DNA of 64,000 nucleotides from Aquimarina macrocephali JAMB N27 (GCF_000520995.1 NZ_JACA01000020.1:1-64000), one strand, 5' to 3'; counted from the first letter of the stretch, positions 54,363 through 63,410 are shown. The notes: a model not told the origin generated them from the letters alone. Numbers and translations: made by a program.

Positions 54363-55475
54363 ATGAAAAAAATATCAATACTACTATTTGCATGTATCGC
54401 TGCACTTTGCTTCAATGCGTGTGTAGAAGATGAAGAACCAACGTTTGTTATTCAGGAATCACAAACAGAAGGGCCACTAATAGTAACCGCCAATTCTACA
54501 GTTAGTCTTGTTAAAGATTTGGCAGACCAACGTGCTTTTACCTTAGTTTGGGAAGATGCAGGATATAATATCAATACCCCTATCACCTATACTATAGAAG
54601 CCGGTTTAGGAGGTACAAATTTTGAAACCACCTTAGATCCCGCTGTTATTGCAACTACCAGTGATCGTTTTTATAACTGGACAATTGGAGAGCTTAACAA
54701 CCTTGCCATCGGATTAGGTATAGAGCCTGATAAAGAAGGAGCAATAGATCTACGTGTGATTTCTTCTATCGGAACAAATGGCGGAAGCGCTATACCATCT
54801 AATGCAACCTCTTTAACAGTTACTCCTTATGCTACTGTCCTTCCTCAAAAAGATCTTTTCTTAGTAGGAAGCGCAACCGCACCAGGATGGGATAATAATA
54901 ATAACAACCCTCCATTAGTAAGAGATCCTAGTAACCAGAATGTATTTAAATTCACTGGTAAATTTTTAGGTGGTGGTGACATCGCTTTCAAATTCTTAGA
55001 AGTATTAGGTGAATGGCAACCACAATGGGGATTAAGCGGTGGTAGTTTGGCCAGTAGTGCGACCCTTGGTTCTGATCCGGATACATTCTCTGTTGCTGCA
55101 GAAGGATATTATACACTCGATGTAAACATTCAGGATTTAACCTATACTGTTAATGCATTTGATGCTAGTGGTGCAACTGATTACACAGCTCAAGGTATTG
55201 GTATTATTGGTGATTCTACTCCGGGAGGATGGGATAATGATACTGATCTTACTCAATCGGCTTTTGATCCACATTTATGGTATATCAATGGCATCGTTTT
55301 AACCAACGGTGAAGGAAAATTCAGAGCTAATAATGCCTGGGATGTAAACTGGGGTGCAGATACTGCAATAACAGGATACGGTACCGCTGGTGGTCCTAAC
55401 ATCCCTGTTGCTGCGGGAACATACAACGTATGGTTCAATGACGTAGACGGAAGTTATGTTTTTATCATTCAATAA
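54363..55475 (+). CDS. SusE-like surface starch-binding lipoprotein
   Basis: 370 residues. Lipobox LCFNAC (Cys20). N-terminal SusE Ig-like domain (~35-155: TLVWEDAGYNINTPITYTIEA) followed by two carbohydrate-binding modules: DLFLVGSATAPGWDNNN with KFLEVLGEWQPQWG, and IGIIGDSTPGGWDNDT with NNAWDVNWGAD. The paired aromatic residues in each are typical of starch-binding SusE/SusF modules. Assists substrate capture at the cell surface. Co-transcribed with susCD and the amylase. Confidence 0.9.
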   Translation: MKKISILLFACIAALCFNACVEDEEPTFVIQESQTEGPLIVTANSTVSLVKDLADQRAFTLVWEDAGYNINTPITYTIEAGLGGTNFETTLDPAVIATTSDRFYNWTIGELNNLAIGLGIEPDKEGAIDLRVISSIGTNGGSAIPSNATSLTVTPYATVLPQKDLFLVGSATAPGWDNNNNNPPLVRDPSNQNVFKFTGKFLGGGDIAFKFLEVLGEWQPQWGLSGGSLASSATLGSDPDTFSVAAEGYYTLDVNIQDLTYTVNAFDASGATDYTAQGIGIIGDSTPGGWDNDTDLTQSAFDPHLWYINGIVLTNGEGKFRANNAWDVNWGADTAITGYGTAGGPNIPVAAGTYNVWFNDVDGSYVFIIQ

Positions 55476-55503
55476 CAAATCTATATTCACTTAAAAAATT
55501 GAA

Positions 55504-56952
55504 ATGAAAAAAATAACACATATATCAACCAAAACCATCCTCCTTTTAGGAGGGTTGGTTCTTGGATTGACCGGTTGTTCTGATGATGACGATTCTGCAA
55601 ACGATGCAGCACCCATAATCACAAGTCAATCTCTAAAAATGGATTTGGCAGAACGTAAGAAAGAAAATGCAGGTGTATTCATGCAGGCTTTTTATTGGGA
55701 TACAGAACCTGCAGGAGAATGGTATAATGAAGTAAGCACAAGGATTGAAGACTATAAAGCTTCTGGAATCAATAGAATATGGCTCCCTGCTCCGGGAAAA
55801 GGTGCCTCGGGAGGTTTATCTATGGGATATGACCCTTCTGATTATTTTGATGTTGGTGAGTTTGATCAACATGGTACTGTAGAGACCCGTTTTGGATCCA
55901 GACAAGAACTAGAAGATCTTATCCAAAAAGCACATGCTAATGATATAGAGGTGATTGCCGATATCGTCATGGGGCATAACTCTGGAGGAGGAAAACAAGC
56001 GAATCCTTTTCGTGGGGGTACCGAAGTATATTCTTTGTTTAATGAATCAAACGGAAATGCCTCTGGGAAATTTAATCGTTCTAACGAGCATTTTCACCCT
56101 AATGATATTCATGATCACGATGACCAGGCATTATTTTTTGCAGAAACAGACCTTTGCCACGATCAACAATATGTACAGGATTGGTTATGGGGTAGAGATG
56201 ATTCTGTTGCAGAATTCTATAAAAAGACCCTTGGTTTTGATGGATGGCGTTTTGACTATGTAAAGAGTTTTGATCCTAAATGGGTTAAAGCCTGGAATGC
56301 TAAAATTGGAGGATTCTCTGTAGGAGAGAATTTTGATGGTAATCAACAGGTACTAAAAGACTGGGTAGATGCATCTGGATCAACTGCATTTGATTTTGCA
56401 TGTTTCTACAGATTAGATGAAACCCTGGACAGAGCAAATGATCTTACTGCATTAGGCGAAGCTGATAATATGCTTAGAAAATTAGATCCAGCTAATGCCG
56501 TTACTTTTGTTGCTAATCATGATACCGAAAAAGATGATAATCCCGAGAATAGAATAAGTTATAATAACAAGCTACTCGCCTACTCTTATATTCTTACTCA
56601 TGATGGATATCCAACTATTTTTTATCTTGATTATGAGGCTTTTAAAGGGCAACTTAAAACCCTTATCCAGATCTATACGACATTAGCCGTTGGTGATGTC
56701 GAAATACTCGAAGCTAGTAAAGATGAGTATATCATGAAAAGAAGTGGTAGCGGTGATAACCCGGGACTAATTCTATATATGAATATTGGACAGCAAACAA
56801 AGCAACGTGTTGTAAAAACCAACTGGGCAAACAAAACCCTGGTTGACTATACCGATAATTCTAGAGCTACTCCTACTACAGACGCAGAGGGTAATACCAC
56901 ACTACAGGCACCTGCAGGAGGATATGCCATATGGTCTGTAACCAAGGAATAA
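55504..56952 (+). CDS. Surface lipoprotein GH13 alpha-amylase
   Basis: 482 residues. Lipobox GLTGC with DDDD after it, a pattern often linked to surface export of Bacteroidota lipoproteins. GH13 barrel: QAFYWDTEPAGEWY, ADIVMGHN (region I), Asp251 (GWRFDYVKSF), Glu275 (FSVGENFDG) and Asp340 (FVANHDTE), with a C-terminal beta domain. The functional counterpart of SusG, cutting starch at the surface for SusCD import, although the fold details resemble bacterial liquefying or plant-like amylases. Last gene of the rightward operon. Confidence 0.93.
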   Translation: MKKITHISTKTILLLGGLVLGLTGCSDDDDSANDAAPIITSQSLKMDLAERKKENAGVFMQAFYWDTEPAGEWYNEVSTRIEDYKASGINRIWLPAPGKGASGGLSMGYDPSDYFDVGEFDQHGTVETRFGSRQELEDLIQKAHANDIEVIADIVMGHNSGGGKQANPFRGGTEVYSLFNESNGNASGKFNRSNEHFHPNDIHDHDDQALFFAETDLCHDQQYVQDWLWGRDDSVAEFYKKTLGFDGWRFDYVKSFDPKWVKAWNAKIGGFSVGENFDGNQQVLKDWVDASGSTAFDFACFYRLDETLDRANDLTALGEADNMLRKLDPANAVTFVANHDTEKDDNPENRISYNNKLLAYSYILTHDGYPTIFYLDYEAFKGQLKTLIQIYTTLAVGDVEILEASKDEYIMKRSGSGDNPGLILYMNIGQQTKQRVVKTNWANKTLVDYTDNSRATPTTDAEGNTTLQAPAGGYAIWSVTKE

Positions 56953-56992
56953 AATTCTATTGAATTCTTATTATACATTAGCCATAAACCAT

Positions 56993-57022
56993 AAAAGAGT
57001 GCTTTCTAGCACTCTTTTTTTT
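56993..57022 (+). terminator. Terminator of the susCDE-amylase operon
   Basis: AAAAGAGTGCT (56993-57003), loop TTCT, AGCACTCTTTT (57008-57018), then more T to 57022. It lies 41 bp past the amylase stop. Confidence 0.9.
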
Positions 57023-57037
57023 GTGTTCTATATTATA

Positions 57038-57178
57038 CTAGGCTTTTCCCAATAATGGGTGATGTGTCCCGTATCTTATTTCTCGTGTCTTTGCATTGAT
57101 ATATTGTATCCAATCTACTGGATTATCAGTTTTCCTCTTAGGGATATATGCACTTTTTAATAGTAATTTCTTTTTCAT
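57038..57178 (-). CDS. Very small hypothetical basic protein
   Basis: 46 residues beginning MKKKLLLKSAYIPKRKTDNP and ending HHPLLGKA, reading leftward from ATG 57178 to a TAG at 57038-57040. Basic and compact, with plausible codon use, but no family recognised and no clear promoter. It may be a relic of a longer gene. Confidence 0.3.
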   Translation of the reverse strand: MKKKLLLKSAYIPKRKTDNPVDWIQYINAKTREIRYGTHHPLLGKA

Positions 57179-57400
57179 AACAATGTGTTTTATTTAATTT
57201 TTTGTTGTCGTTATGAATACATATACCAATCATGATGCCAAAAATGATTTTTTCTTATGTATTGTAGTGTTTATAGGCCTTAAACGGTAGGTATTAGATT
57301 ACTATGGTATCAGGGAGATATGGATTTATGGTATAGATTTCTTGTGGAATAATTTTTAAACTCGGATTATGCCTTTGAGGTTTTTTAATTCGGAATTCGT

Positions 57401-57537
57401 CAATTCGAGTGCTTCGACCAAAGGAAGAAGTGTATCGAGAATAGAATTTCTAATTAAAAAAGCTATTCTCAATAATCCTGCTGAGCTTGCCGAAGTGCAA
57501 TTTTTCTTCGTTTCACTATGAAAAATCACTCGAATTG
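57401..57537. repeat. Palindromic dispersed repeat element (137 bp)
   Basis: Bounded by 11-bp inverted repeats CAATTCGAGTG (57401-57411) and CACTCGAATTG (57527-57537), with a second nested pair GAGAATAG (57437-57444) and CTATTCTC (57463-57470). Text such as GAGCTTGCCGAAGTGC and TTTTTCATAGTGAAACG (minus strand) belongs to dispersed repeats frequent in flavobacterial intergenic DNA. An 86-codon frame across it is not a gene. MITE-like or REP-like. Confidence 0.65.
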
Positions 57538-57593
57538 ATGCTTTTTTTATATTATTAGTTTTAAAATGAACAACGAGTTCCATACATAATTTT

Positions 57594-58850
57594 TTATCGA
57601 TTAAAAGGATATTCATTAATCCAATTAAAACCTCTTCCGGTAAGTAAAAAGTCTTTTTTGTCTAATCTTTTTGTTTTACAATCAATCGTATCCTTCATAA
57701 AAACACCCTGGATATGCATTGTCGAATCTGTTCTACTGTAGTTTAAAGTATATACTTTTGTAGAATCTTTACGATGTGTTAGCTCAATTTTTTTGGCGAT
57801 TGTATCAACTTTTGATTTATAACCTATTCTAGACATATTTGTTTTATATAGGTTTAAAGATTTTGCTCTCTCTATAGCAATGTATCTCCATCGGATCGAA
57901 TCAGTAATAACGGGAATGATCTCTTTAGAATTTATTTTAAAATCTGTAACCTCATATAAACCATATAAAACAGGTTTAGGAGCATTAGGCCCATATTTTT
58001 TGCTGGATTCTATGGAACCCTCAATATTAGAATAAAGGAAAAAAACTACAATGATCCATTTTACAGCATTTTTTATTTGTAGTTGCCTTTTTATGATAAA
58101 TGGTTCTTTGTATTGGATAGGTACTGTTGGTTTATTAAGCAGGATAACATTAAGTAATCGTTTTAAGTGAGGTGCCATGATAAGTAACACCATGATAAAT
58201 AATTCTGATGAATATAGTTTTACAGGAACATCATAACAGAAATTAATCAAAACAATATTAGCTAACACAGATATTAATATCATCCCACCGAGTGCTACCG
58301 TTTTTCTATGGAATAGTAATATTCCCCCAATCACCTCGGCTAGTCCGCTAAATATAGTATACCCTTTTGATGCTCCTATAAATGTCCATACTAATCCCAT
58401 AGGAGAAGATTCCCCATAGGGTAGTAAAAGCCTATAAAATGAAGGTTCTCGAAATTGCAAAGGAATTACCTTTACCATACCATAAGAAAGCATTACATAT
58501 CCAACATAATATCGTAGAAATACCAAAAACCAGTAGTTAAGTTGCTCATAATTTCTTTCTTTTTTATCAAAAAATGACCAAATAGCGGTAATCATAGCAG
58601 CTACTACTACAAAAAACAATACTAACACATAATCATAAGTAGTATCCCCACTACCATTGGTAAAAACAGTAATCTCATAATCTAATTGTAAGATATTCTT
58701 GCCGATCCAGGGAATTATAATATGATATAAATCAACAATAGGGTCTTCTACAACATCTAACTTAGGAATAATATTTATAGGAAACGGAAAGGTTAACAAT
58801 CCAAAAAAGAGCAGTAAAAACCTAAGTAAGGTTTTATTTTGAGTAATCAT
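57594..58850 (-). CDS. DoxX-like integral membrane protein
   Basis: 418 residues. About seven hydrophobic helices within the first 290 residues (FLLLFFGLLTFPFPI; LVLFFVVVAAMITAIW; FLRYYVGYVMLSYGMVKV; then FSGLAEVIGGILLFH and ISVLANIVLINFCYD), resembling the DoxX/SURF4-type core, followed by a ~120-residue soluble beta-rich tail. A role in redox or respiratory metabolism is only a family-level guess. A copy of the 20-bp palindrome lies 129 bp upstream. Confidence 0.65.
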   Translation of the reverse strand: MITQNKTLLRFLLLFFGLLTFPFPINIIPKLDVVEDPIVDLYHIIIPWIGKNILQLDYEITVFTNGSGDTTYDYVLVLFFVVVAAMITAIWSFFDKKERNYEQLNYWFLVFLRYYVGYVMLSYGMVKVIPLQFREPSFYRLLLPYGESSPMGLVWTFIGASKGYTIFSGLAEVIGGILLFHRKTVALGGMILISVLANIVLINFCYDVPVKLYSSELFIMVLLIMAPHLKRLLNVILLNKPTVPIQYKEPFIIKRQLQIKNAVKWIIVVFFLYSNIEGSIESSKKYGPNAPKPVLYGLYEVTDFKINSKEIIPVITDSIRWRYIAIERAKSLNLYKTNMSRIGYKSKVDTIAKKIELTHRKDSTKVYTLNYSRTDSTMHIQGVFMKDTIDCKTKRLDKKDFLLTGRGFNWINEYPFNR

Positions 58851-58978
58851 AGTTTATTGTTTCTTTAATCGCTTCTCAATTTCTTTTTTACCTCCAGGAG
58901 TAAGAACCGCACTAGAAGTTTCTTTGATAAAGGTATATTAAAAACTACTTATAAACCTTTATTTATCTAGAACATTGA

Positions 58979-58998
58979 TCTTAATTCTAGAATCAAGA
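58979..58998. promoter_or_regulatory. 20-bp palindrome, copy 1
   Basis: TCTTAATTCTAGAATCAAGA, palindromic with one mismatch per arm. It lies 129 bp upstream of the DoxX-like gene and 29 bp past the pseudogene's stop. Identical to copy 3. Candidate binding site for the neighbouring AraC-type regulators. Confidence 0.55.
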
Positions 58999-59026
58999 CT
59001 ATTGAAGTGTTGATGAGTTTTGATTT

Positions 59027-60634
59027 TTAGGAGTTTAATTTTTTAATAAAATAAGATGGATATATGCCGGTTCTTTTATGAAATGACTTCGAGAATACTT
59101 CGGTAGAATTAAAACCTGCTTCGTTGGCTAATGCTTTAATCGTATATTTTTGTATTTTTTTATCAGTTTTTAATCTTTCTACAATATAATCAACTCTTAA
59201 ATCATTGATATAGGGAGAAAAGCTTTTATCTCTATAAAATTTGATAACCTTTGTCAAGTATTTAGAATTCGTATTTATTTTTTTGGCTAATGTTCCAGAG
59301 GCAATATTTATTTCTAAAAACCCATCGTTTTTTTTCAAATTTATCTAATGCTTTTAAGATTGCTTCAACAACATCTTTTGAAATACCTATTGAAGTATTT
59401 TCTTCGTTTATTTTAGTATTGTTTCTTTTGACCTCATTATTTGCAGAAACCATGAGTTCGTCAAAATGCTTTTTGTATCGCTTATTTTTCCTATAACTAT
59501 TGAAAAGAATAGAAGTAATAATAATTATAACTATTGATGTGATAAAAATAACATAATACGACCGATTATTTTTGGTTTTAAGTTCATGAATGATACTTTC
59601 TTTTTGTGATATCAAAATAGGAGTATCAAATTCTGAATTTAATTTATCTGTCGTAGTTATATATCTGCTGTGAAATAAACTATCATTATAAAGTAATCTA
59701 TTTATATAATAAAGCTGATTGTCTCTATCATTAATAGATTTATAGTAGCTTATAATTTCTGGGTATGCTGGTCTAGCTTCCGAAATTAAATTATTGGATA
59801 ATTGAACAATGGAATCTATCTTTTTTAAATAATCAATAGCAATCTCTTTTTGGTGTAATGCATTATATGATTTACCAAGAAAAAGATATCCATTAACGAG
59901 ATTATGATATCCATAGCTTGCTCTGTGCTTATTTTCCAAAAATTGTTTTATACCTTGTTTTAATGATAGTATTGCATTGTTATAGTCTTTATCATAATAC
60001 TGCAATATTCCTTTTTCCAAAATATAAAGATCTTTAATATCAGTATTTTGGGACATTTTTTCTCCTATACTATGAAAATAATATGCTGAGTCAATTTCTT
60101 TATTCAACCTATAAGTATATATTAAATCAGAAAGGAACATCAGGTACCGTATTGAATCATTTACCCTTTTACCAATTTGTATTTTTTCATATTGCATAGA
60201 TTGTTTATAAAGGAATTTTGCTTCATTATACTTTCCTAATTTTCTTTTTAGGTCAGCAATTTTAGAGCGAAAAAGGGATACATAGACTAAAACATTCTTT
60301 TTTTTTGCGTGTTCTAGCCCCACAAGGAAGTAGTCTAAAGCTTTATTATAATCGCCTTTTTCTTGCGTTATTATCCCTTTAGTCATATACATAGATCCCG
60401 TTTGCAGCACATGTTTTGTGTTTTTTACCACCTCAATACCACTATCAATGTAAACAATGCGTTTTTCATAGTTTTTTTCAAAAAAATATGAAAAACGCAT
60501 TGTTTTTGATAGAGTTCTTGAAAATCCAATTCAATCAATGAATCTAAATCTTTGGAACTTAAATTTTGAGCATACGATAGATATTGACATAACAGTAGTA
60601 AGCAGAGAAAAAAGAATATTCTATATCTACCCAT
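59027..60634 (-). pseudogene. Broken TPR/AraC-type regulator, paralogue of 60849-62552
   Basis: Three pieces in different frames align end to end with the intact paralogue. Piece 1, from ATG 60634, has the signal MGRYRIFFFLCLLLLCQYLSYAQ... and SSKDLDSLIELDFQEL. Piece 2 (to about 59335) holds TPR-like repeats and a transmembrane helix. Piece 3 (59027 to about 59330) holds the AraC HTH (AIKALANEAGFNSTEVFSKSF-like). Between 1 and 2 about 35-50 codons are lost and replaced by a quasi-palindrome (60452-60505). Between 2 and 3 an A8 tract (59328-59335) adds one base; seven A would restore FEKNDGFLEI. Probably non-functional. Confidence 0.82.
60452..60505. repeat. Near-perfect 54-bp palindrome inside the pseudogene
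   Basis: 19-bp perfect arms at 60452-60470 and 60487-60505, with a spacer that is itself T7-C-A7. One arm is the genuine coding sequence (YEKRIV in the paralogue alignment, EKRIIYIDS), and the other is its reverse complement inserted in place of missing codons. Confidence 0.9.
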
Positions 60635-60810
60635 TTTAATTTGGTTTTTTTGATAATGTGCCATCACCTTAAAAAATCAATTTAGTTTATCTTTTTATAC
60701 TTAAAGCTGCTTTCTTTCAGGTTTTAAAACTTAATAAAGATATATTTAATATTAGGCCTCTATAATTTTTGTTAAAGCATAATAAACTAAGGAATTAACA
60801 AAGGTTTTTT

Positions 60811-60830
60811 TCTAAATTCTAGAATTAAGA
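60811..60830. promoter_or_regulatory. 20-bp palindrome, copy 2
   Basis: TCTAAATTCTAGAATTAAGA, 18 of 20 identical to copies 1 and 3. It lies 177 bp upstream of the pseudogene ATG and 19 bp past the stop of the intact paralogue. Confidence 0.5.
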
Positions 60831-60848
60831 CTTAAAAAAATAATATCC

Positions 60849-62552
60849 TTATGATTGTATTCTCTTTATAAAATACGATGGGTATATCCCTGTTTTCTTT
60901 AAAAAAGATTTAGAAAATACTTCTGTAGAATTAAACCCGGCTTCGGATGCTATTGCTTTGATTGTGTAATTTTGCAATTTACGATCTGTTTTTAATTGCT
61001 GAACGATATGATCTATTCGTAAATCATTTATATAAGTTGTAAAGGTTTTTTTTCTATGGTATTTAATCACTTTGGTTAAATATTTAGAATTTGTATTCAT
61101 CTTTTTAGCCAATATACCAGAAGTAATATTGATTTCTAAAAAGTCGTTATATTTTTCAAAAGTTTCTAACTCTTTTAATATCATTTCAACAATCTGATCA
61201 GCAATACCGATACCTGGATCCGATTTAATGTTTTCGTTCTTAAATTCTTTATTTTTTTGATCCATCAATTCTTCAAAACGAGTCTTATATTTTTTATTCC
61301 TTCTGTGATTAAGAATAAAAACAACTATAATTACCATGGTAATTATGAGTAAAACAATAATACCGTAATGAGATTTGTTTTTTTGAGCTTCAAGTTCATA
61401 AATCAATTTCTCTTTTTCAGAAAACAAGATAGGAGTATCATATTCTTTGATCAATTTATTGTTGATATCCTTGTAATTACGATCAATTATACTATCGTTA
61501 TATAATAATCTGTTAATATAGTACAACTGATTATTTTTATCGCCTATGGATTTGTAATATTTAATGATCTCTGAGTATGCTGAACGAATTTTTGGAATTA
61601 AATAGTTCGTTTGTTGAAGGACAGAATCTATTTTTTTATAATAAATAATACTTTGTTCCTTATTAGATAAAGCATCATAAGATTTTCCAAGAAAAAAATA
61701 AGCATCAATTAAATCATAGGTTGCGAAATATACATTACTTTCAGGTTTTCGAAATATCTTTAAGGACTCGACTATATTTTTTATTGCAACGGTATATTCC
61801 TCACTATAGTAATGAAGAATCCCTTTGTTTAATCTAAACAATGATTGTATTATTTTCCCGTTAGACATTATCATGCCTTGTTTATTCAAAATGGCAGCAG
61901 AATCTAGTTCTTTATTTTGCCTATAAGTATTCGCTAAATCTGAAAGTGTTAAAAGATAGCTTAACGAATCATTTGGTTGTTTTCCCATTTTTAATTTTTC
62001 ATAGTTCAAAGCTTCTTTAAATAGAGATTTAGCTTCTTCATATTTTCCAAACTTTCTTTTTAGCACTGCTATATTATGTTGTAAAATAGCTATATAATCC
62101 GAATCGTTTGTCTTTTTTGCTAACTCCAAGCTCTCTAAATAATTATCCAGAGCGATATCAAAAAAAGCTGCCGTCTCATAAACTGTGCCTTTATGGGTCT
62201 TAAGAAAAACTAAAGTCCCTTCATTATTTATACTTGTAGCTATATTAATTGCACTATCAATATATATAATGCGTTTTTCAAGGTTATTTGGATAAAGCGT
62301 TCCCAAATAATATAGCCCAGTTATTATACCTAAATCGTTTTTTTCTTTTTTTCCTTTTTGCAGAAGAGCGTTTGCATATAGCCTGGCTTTGATATGATTG
62401 GTATCAAAATTATTACCATATCCTTCACTAAGCTCTTTGTATTCTAACTTTATTAAAGAATCTAAAACTTTAGAACTTATATTTTGACAGTATAATGGAT
62501 ATTGGTTTATTAATAATATAATCAAGCAAAAAAGTGTTCTATGTATGTACAT
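60849..62552 (-). CDS. Membrane-anchored TPR protein with C-terminal AraC-type HTH
   Basis: 567 residues from the ATG at 62552 (an upstream in-frame TTG is less likely). Signal MYIHRTLFCLIILLINQYPLYCQ. TPR-like repeats fill ~45-370 (AALDNYLESLELAKK, YEEAKSLFKEALNYEK-like units). A transmembrane helix follows (YGIIVLLIITMVIIVVFIL, ~395), then a cytoplasmic AraC HTH (TYINDLRIDHIVQQL; IKAIASEAGFNSTEVFSKSF; TGIYPSYFIKRI). One-component transmembrane regulator, and the intact member of a tandem pair. Confidence 0.88.
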   Translation of the reverse strand: MYIHRTLFCLIILLINQYPLYCQNISSKVLDSLIKLEYKELSEGYGNNFDTNHIKARLYANALLQKGKKEKNDLGIITGLYYLGTLYPNNLEKRIIYIDSAINIATSINNEGTLVFLKTHKGTVYETAAFFDIALDNYLESLELAKKTNDSDYIAILQHNIAVLKRKFGKYEEAKSLFKEALNYEKLKMGKQPNDSLSYLLTLSDLANTYRQNKELDSAAILNKQGMIMSNGKIIQSLFRLNKGILHYYSEEYTVAIKNIVESLKIFRKPESNVYFATYDLIDAYFFLGKSYDALSNKEQSIIYYKKIDSVLQQTNYLIPKIRSAYSEIIKYYKSIGDKNNQLYYINRLLYNDSIIDRNYKDINNKLIKEYDTPILFSEKEKLIYELEAQKNKSHYGIIVLLIITMVIIVVFILNHRRNKKYKTRFEELMDQKNKEFKNENIKSDPGIGIADQIVEMILKELETFEKYNDFLEINITSGILAKKMNTNSKYLTKVIKYHRKKTFTTYINDLRIDHIVQQLKTDRKLQNYTIKAIASEAGFNSTEVFSKSFLKKTGIYPSYFIKRIQS

Positions 62553-62669
62553 TAAACTAAATTTATTGTTTCTCAAATCTTTGATTTCTTTTTAATTTAT
62601 GTGTTAGCCAAAAGTATAGAATCTGATTAATTTTTCTCAAAAACATTTACCAATTGTAAACAAAACTGG

Positions 62670-62689
62670 TCTTAATTCTAGAATCAAGA
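62670..62689. promoter_or_regulatory. 20-bp palindrome, copy 3
   Basis: TCTTAATTCTAGAATCAAGA, identical to copy 1, in the divergent gap 118 bp upstream of the intact TPR/AraC gene and 64 bp before the rightward gene at 62753. Candidate autoregulatory site. Confidence 0.55.
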
Positions 62690-62752
62690 GTAGTATAACT
62701 TGTTTACAACAAATTACACAGCTTACATTTGATCCAACAAAAAGCAACCAAC

Positions 62753-63007
62753 ATGGATTCTTATTCACAATATGACAAGCACAAGTTTATGTCTGATATC
62801 CTACAAGCCTTACATCTTAAAATGGATGAATTTATGTATAACCTGGCGCACCATACCCCATATGAGATGATACTCTATAGCTGGATTAATAAACTATATA
62901 CCAAAGGCAGATCTAGTGAAGAGGCTATACAACTAATCTATAAAGCACGTAATATACTATTACTTACTCCCAAAAATAGTTGGTGTAGTCCCCCAATTTT
63001 ATCATAA
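62753..63007 (+). CDS. Small hypothetical protein
   Basis: 84 residues from ATG 62753 (MDSYSQYDKHKFMSDILQAL). Soluble and helical, with DEFMYNLAHHTPYEMILYSWI and a helix SSEEAIQLIYKARNILLL; the tail NSWCSPPILS looks like out-of-frame extension, so the 3' end may be mutated. No family recognised. First of three rightward genes of unknown role. Confidence 0.5.
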   Translation: MDSYSQYDKHKFMSDILQALHLKMDEFMYNLAHHTPYEMILYSWINKLYTKGRSSEEAIQLIYKARNILLLTPKNSWCSPPILS

Positions 63008-63018
63008 ACCACCTACTT

Positions 63019-63240
63019 ATGTTTATGCATTATGATCGACTATGTACTACAGAAAAAGCTTTGGTACATCATAAAATAGCAGTAAGAACAAAAGCTCCCC
63101 AAGAGATTGTATGTAAGGTACTTGAGCATATTAACCCTATGATAAAAATAAATAATCGGGATGTGCTTATGATGTACTATATGATGAGTAAGATAGAACA
63201 GAGAATACAAGAAGAATTACGAATATCTAATACTGAATGA
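63019..63240 (+). CDS. Small hypothetical protein
   Basis: 73 residues (MFMHYDRLCTTEKALVHHKI), helical, with INNRDVLMMYYMMSKIEQRIQEEL. Starts 12 bp after the preceding gene. Its last codons merge into the repeat at 63218-63410. The two short genes could be parts of one decayed gene or separate small proteins. No family recognised. Confidence 0.5.
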   Translation: MFMHYDRLCTTEKALVHHKIAVRTKAPQEIVCKVLEHINPMIKINNRDVLMMYYMMSKIEQRIQEELRISNTE

Positions 63241-63410
63241 TGAATATCGAATGTGGAAGTAAAAAGTCCGAAGTTCGATGCTTGGAGTCAGAGATTGGAA
63301 ATGTAAAAATGATAAATAGTCGGAAGTGAAATATAAAATATCGAATACTGAATATCGAATGTGAAAGTAAAAAGTAAGAAGTCAGATGTTTGAAATCAGA
63401 GATTAGAAAT
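63218..63410. repeat. Imperfect tandem repeat, two copies, period 108 bp
   Basis: TGAATATCGAATGTG begins copies at 63241 and 63349. Over 62 bp the two copies differ at about nine positions (for example AAAAAGTCCGAAG against AAAAAGTAAGAAG). Part of the spacer resembles the CGAAGT-rich repeats scattered in Bacteroidota genomes. The rest of 63241-63590 has no recognisable gene. Confidence 0.65.

Noticed and set aside
57356..57616. 86-codon minus-strand frame
   Set aside because: Runs through the palindromic repeat element; its sequence reflects the repeat and not a protein.
59027..59338. Stand-alone short AraC-type regulator
   Set aside because: It is the C-terminal part of the pseudogene, offset by one A in an A8 tract, with no start signal of its own.
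59262..60500. Treating the 412-codon frame as an independent intact gene
   Set aside because: Comparison with the neighbouring paralogue shows that the signal peptide and the HTH lie in other frames on either side, so it is the middle of a broken gene.
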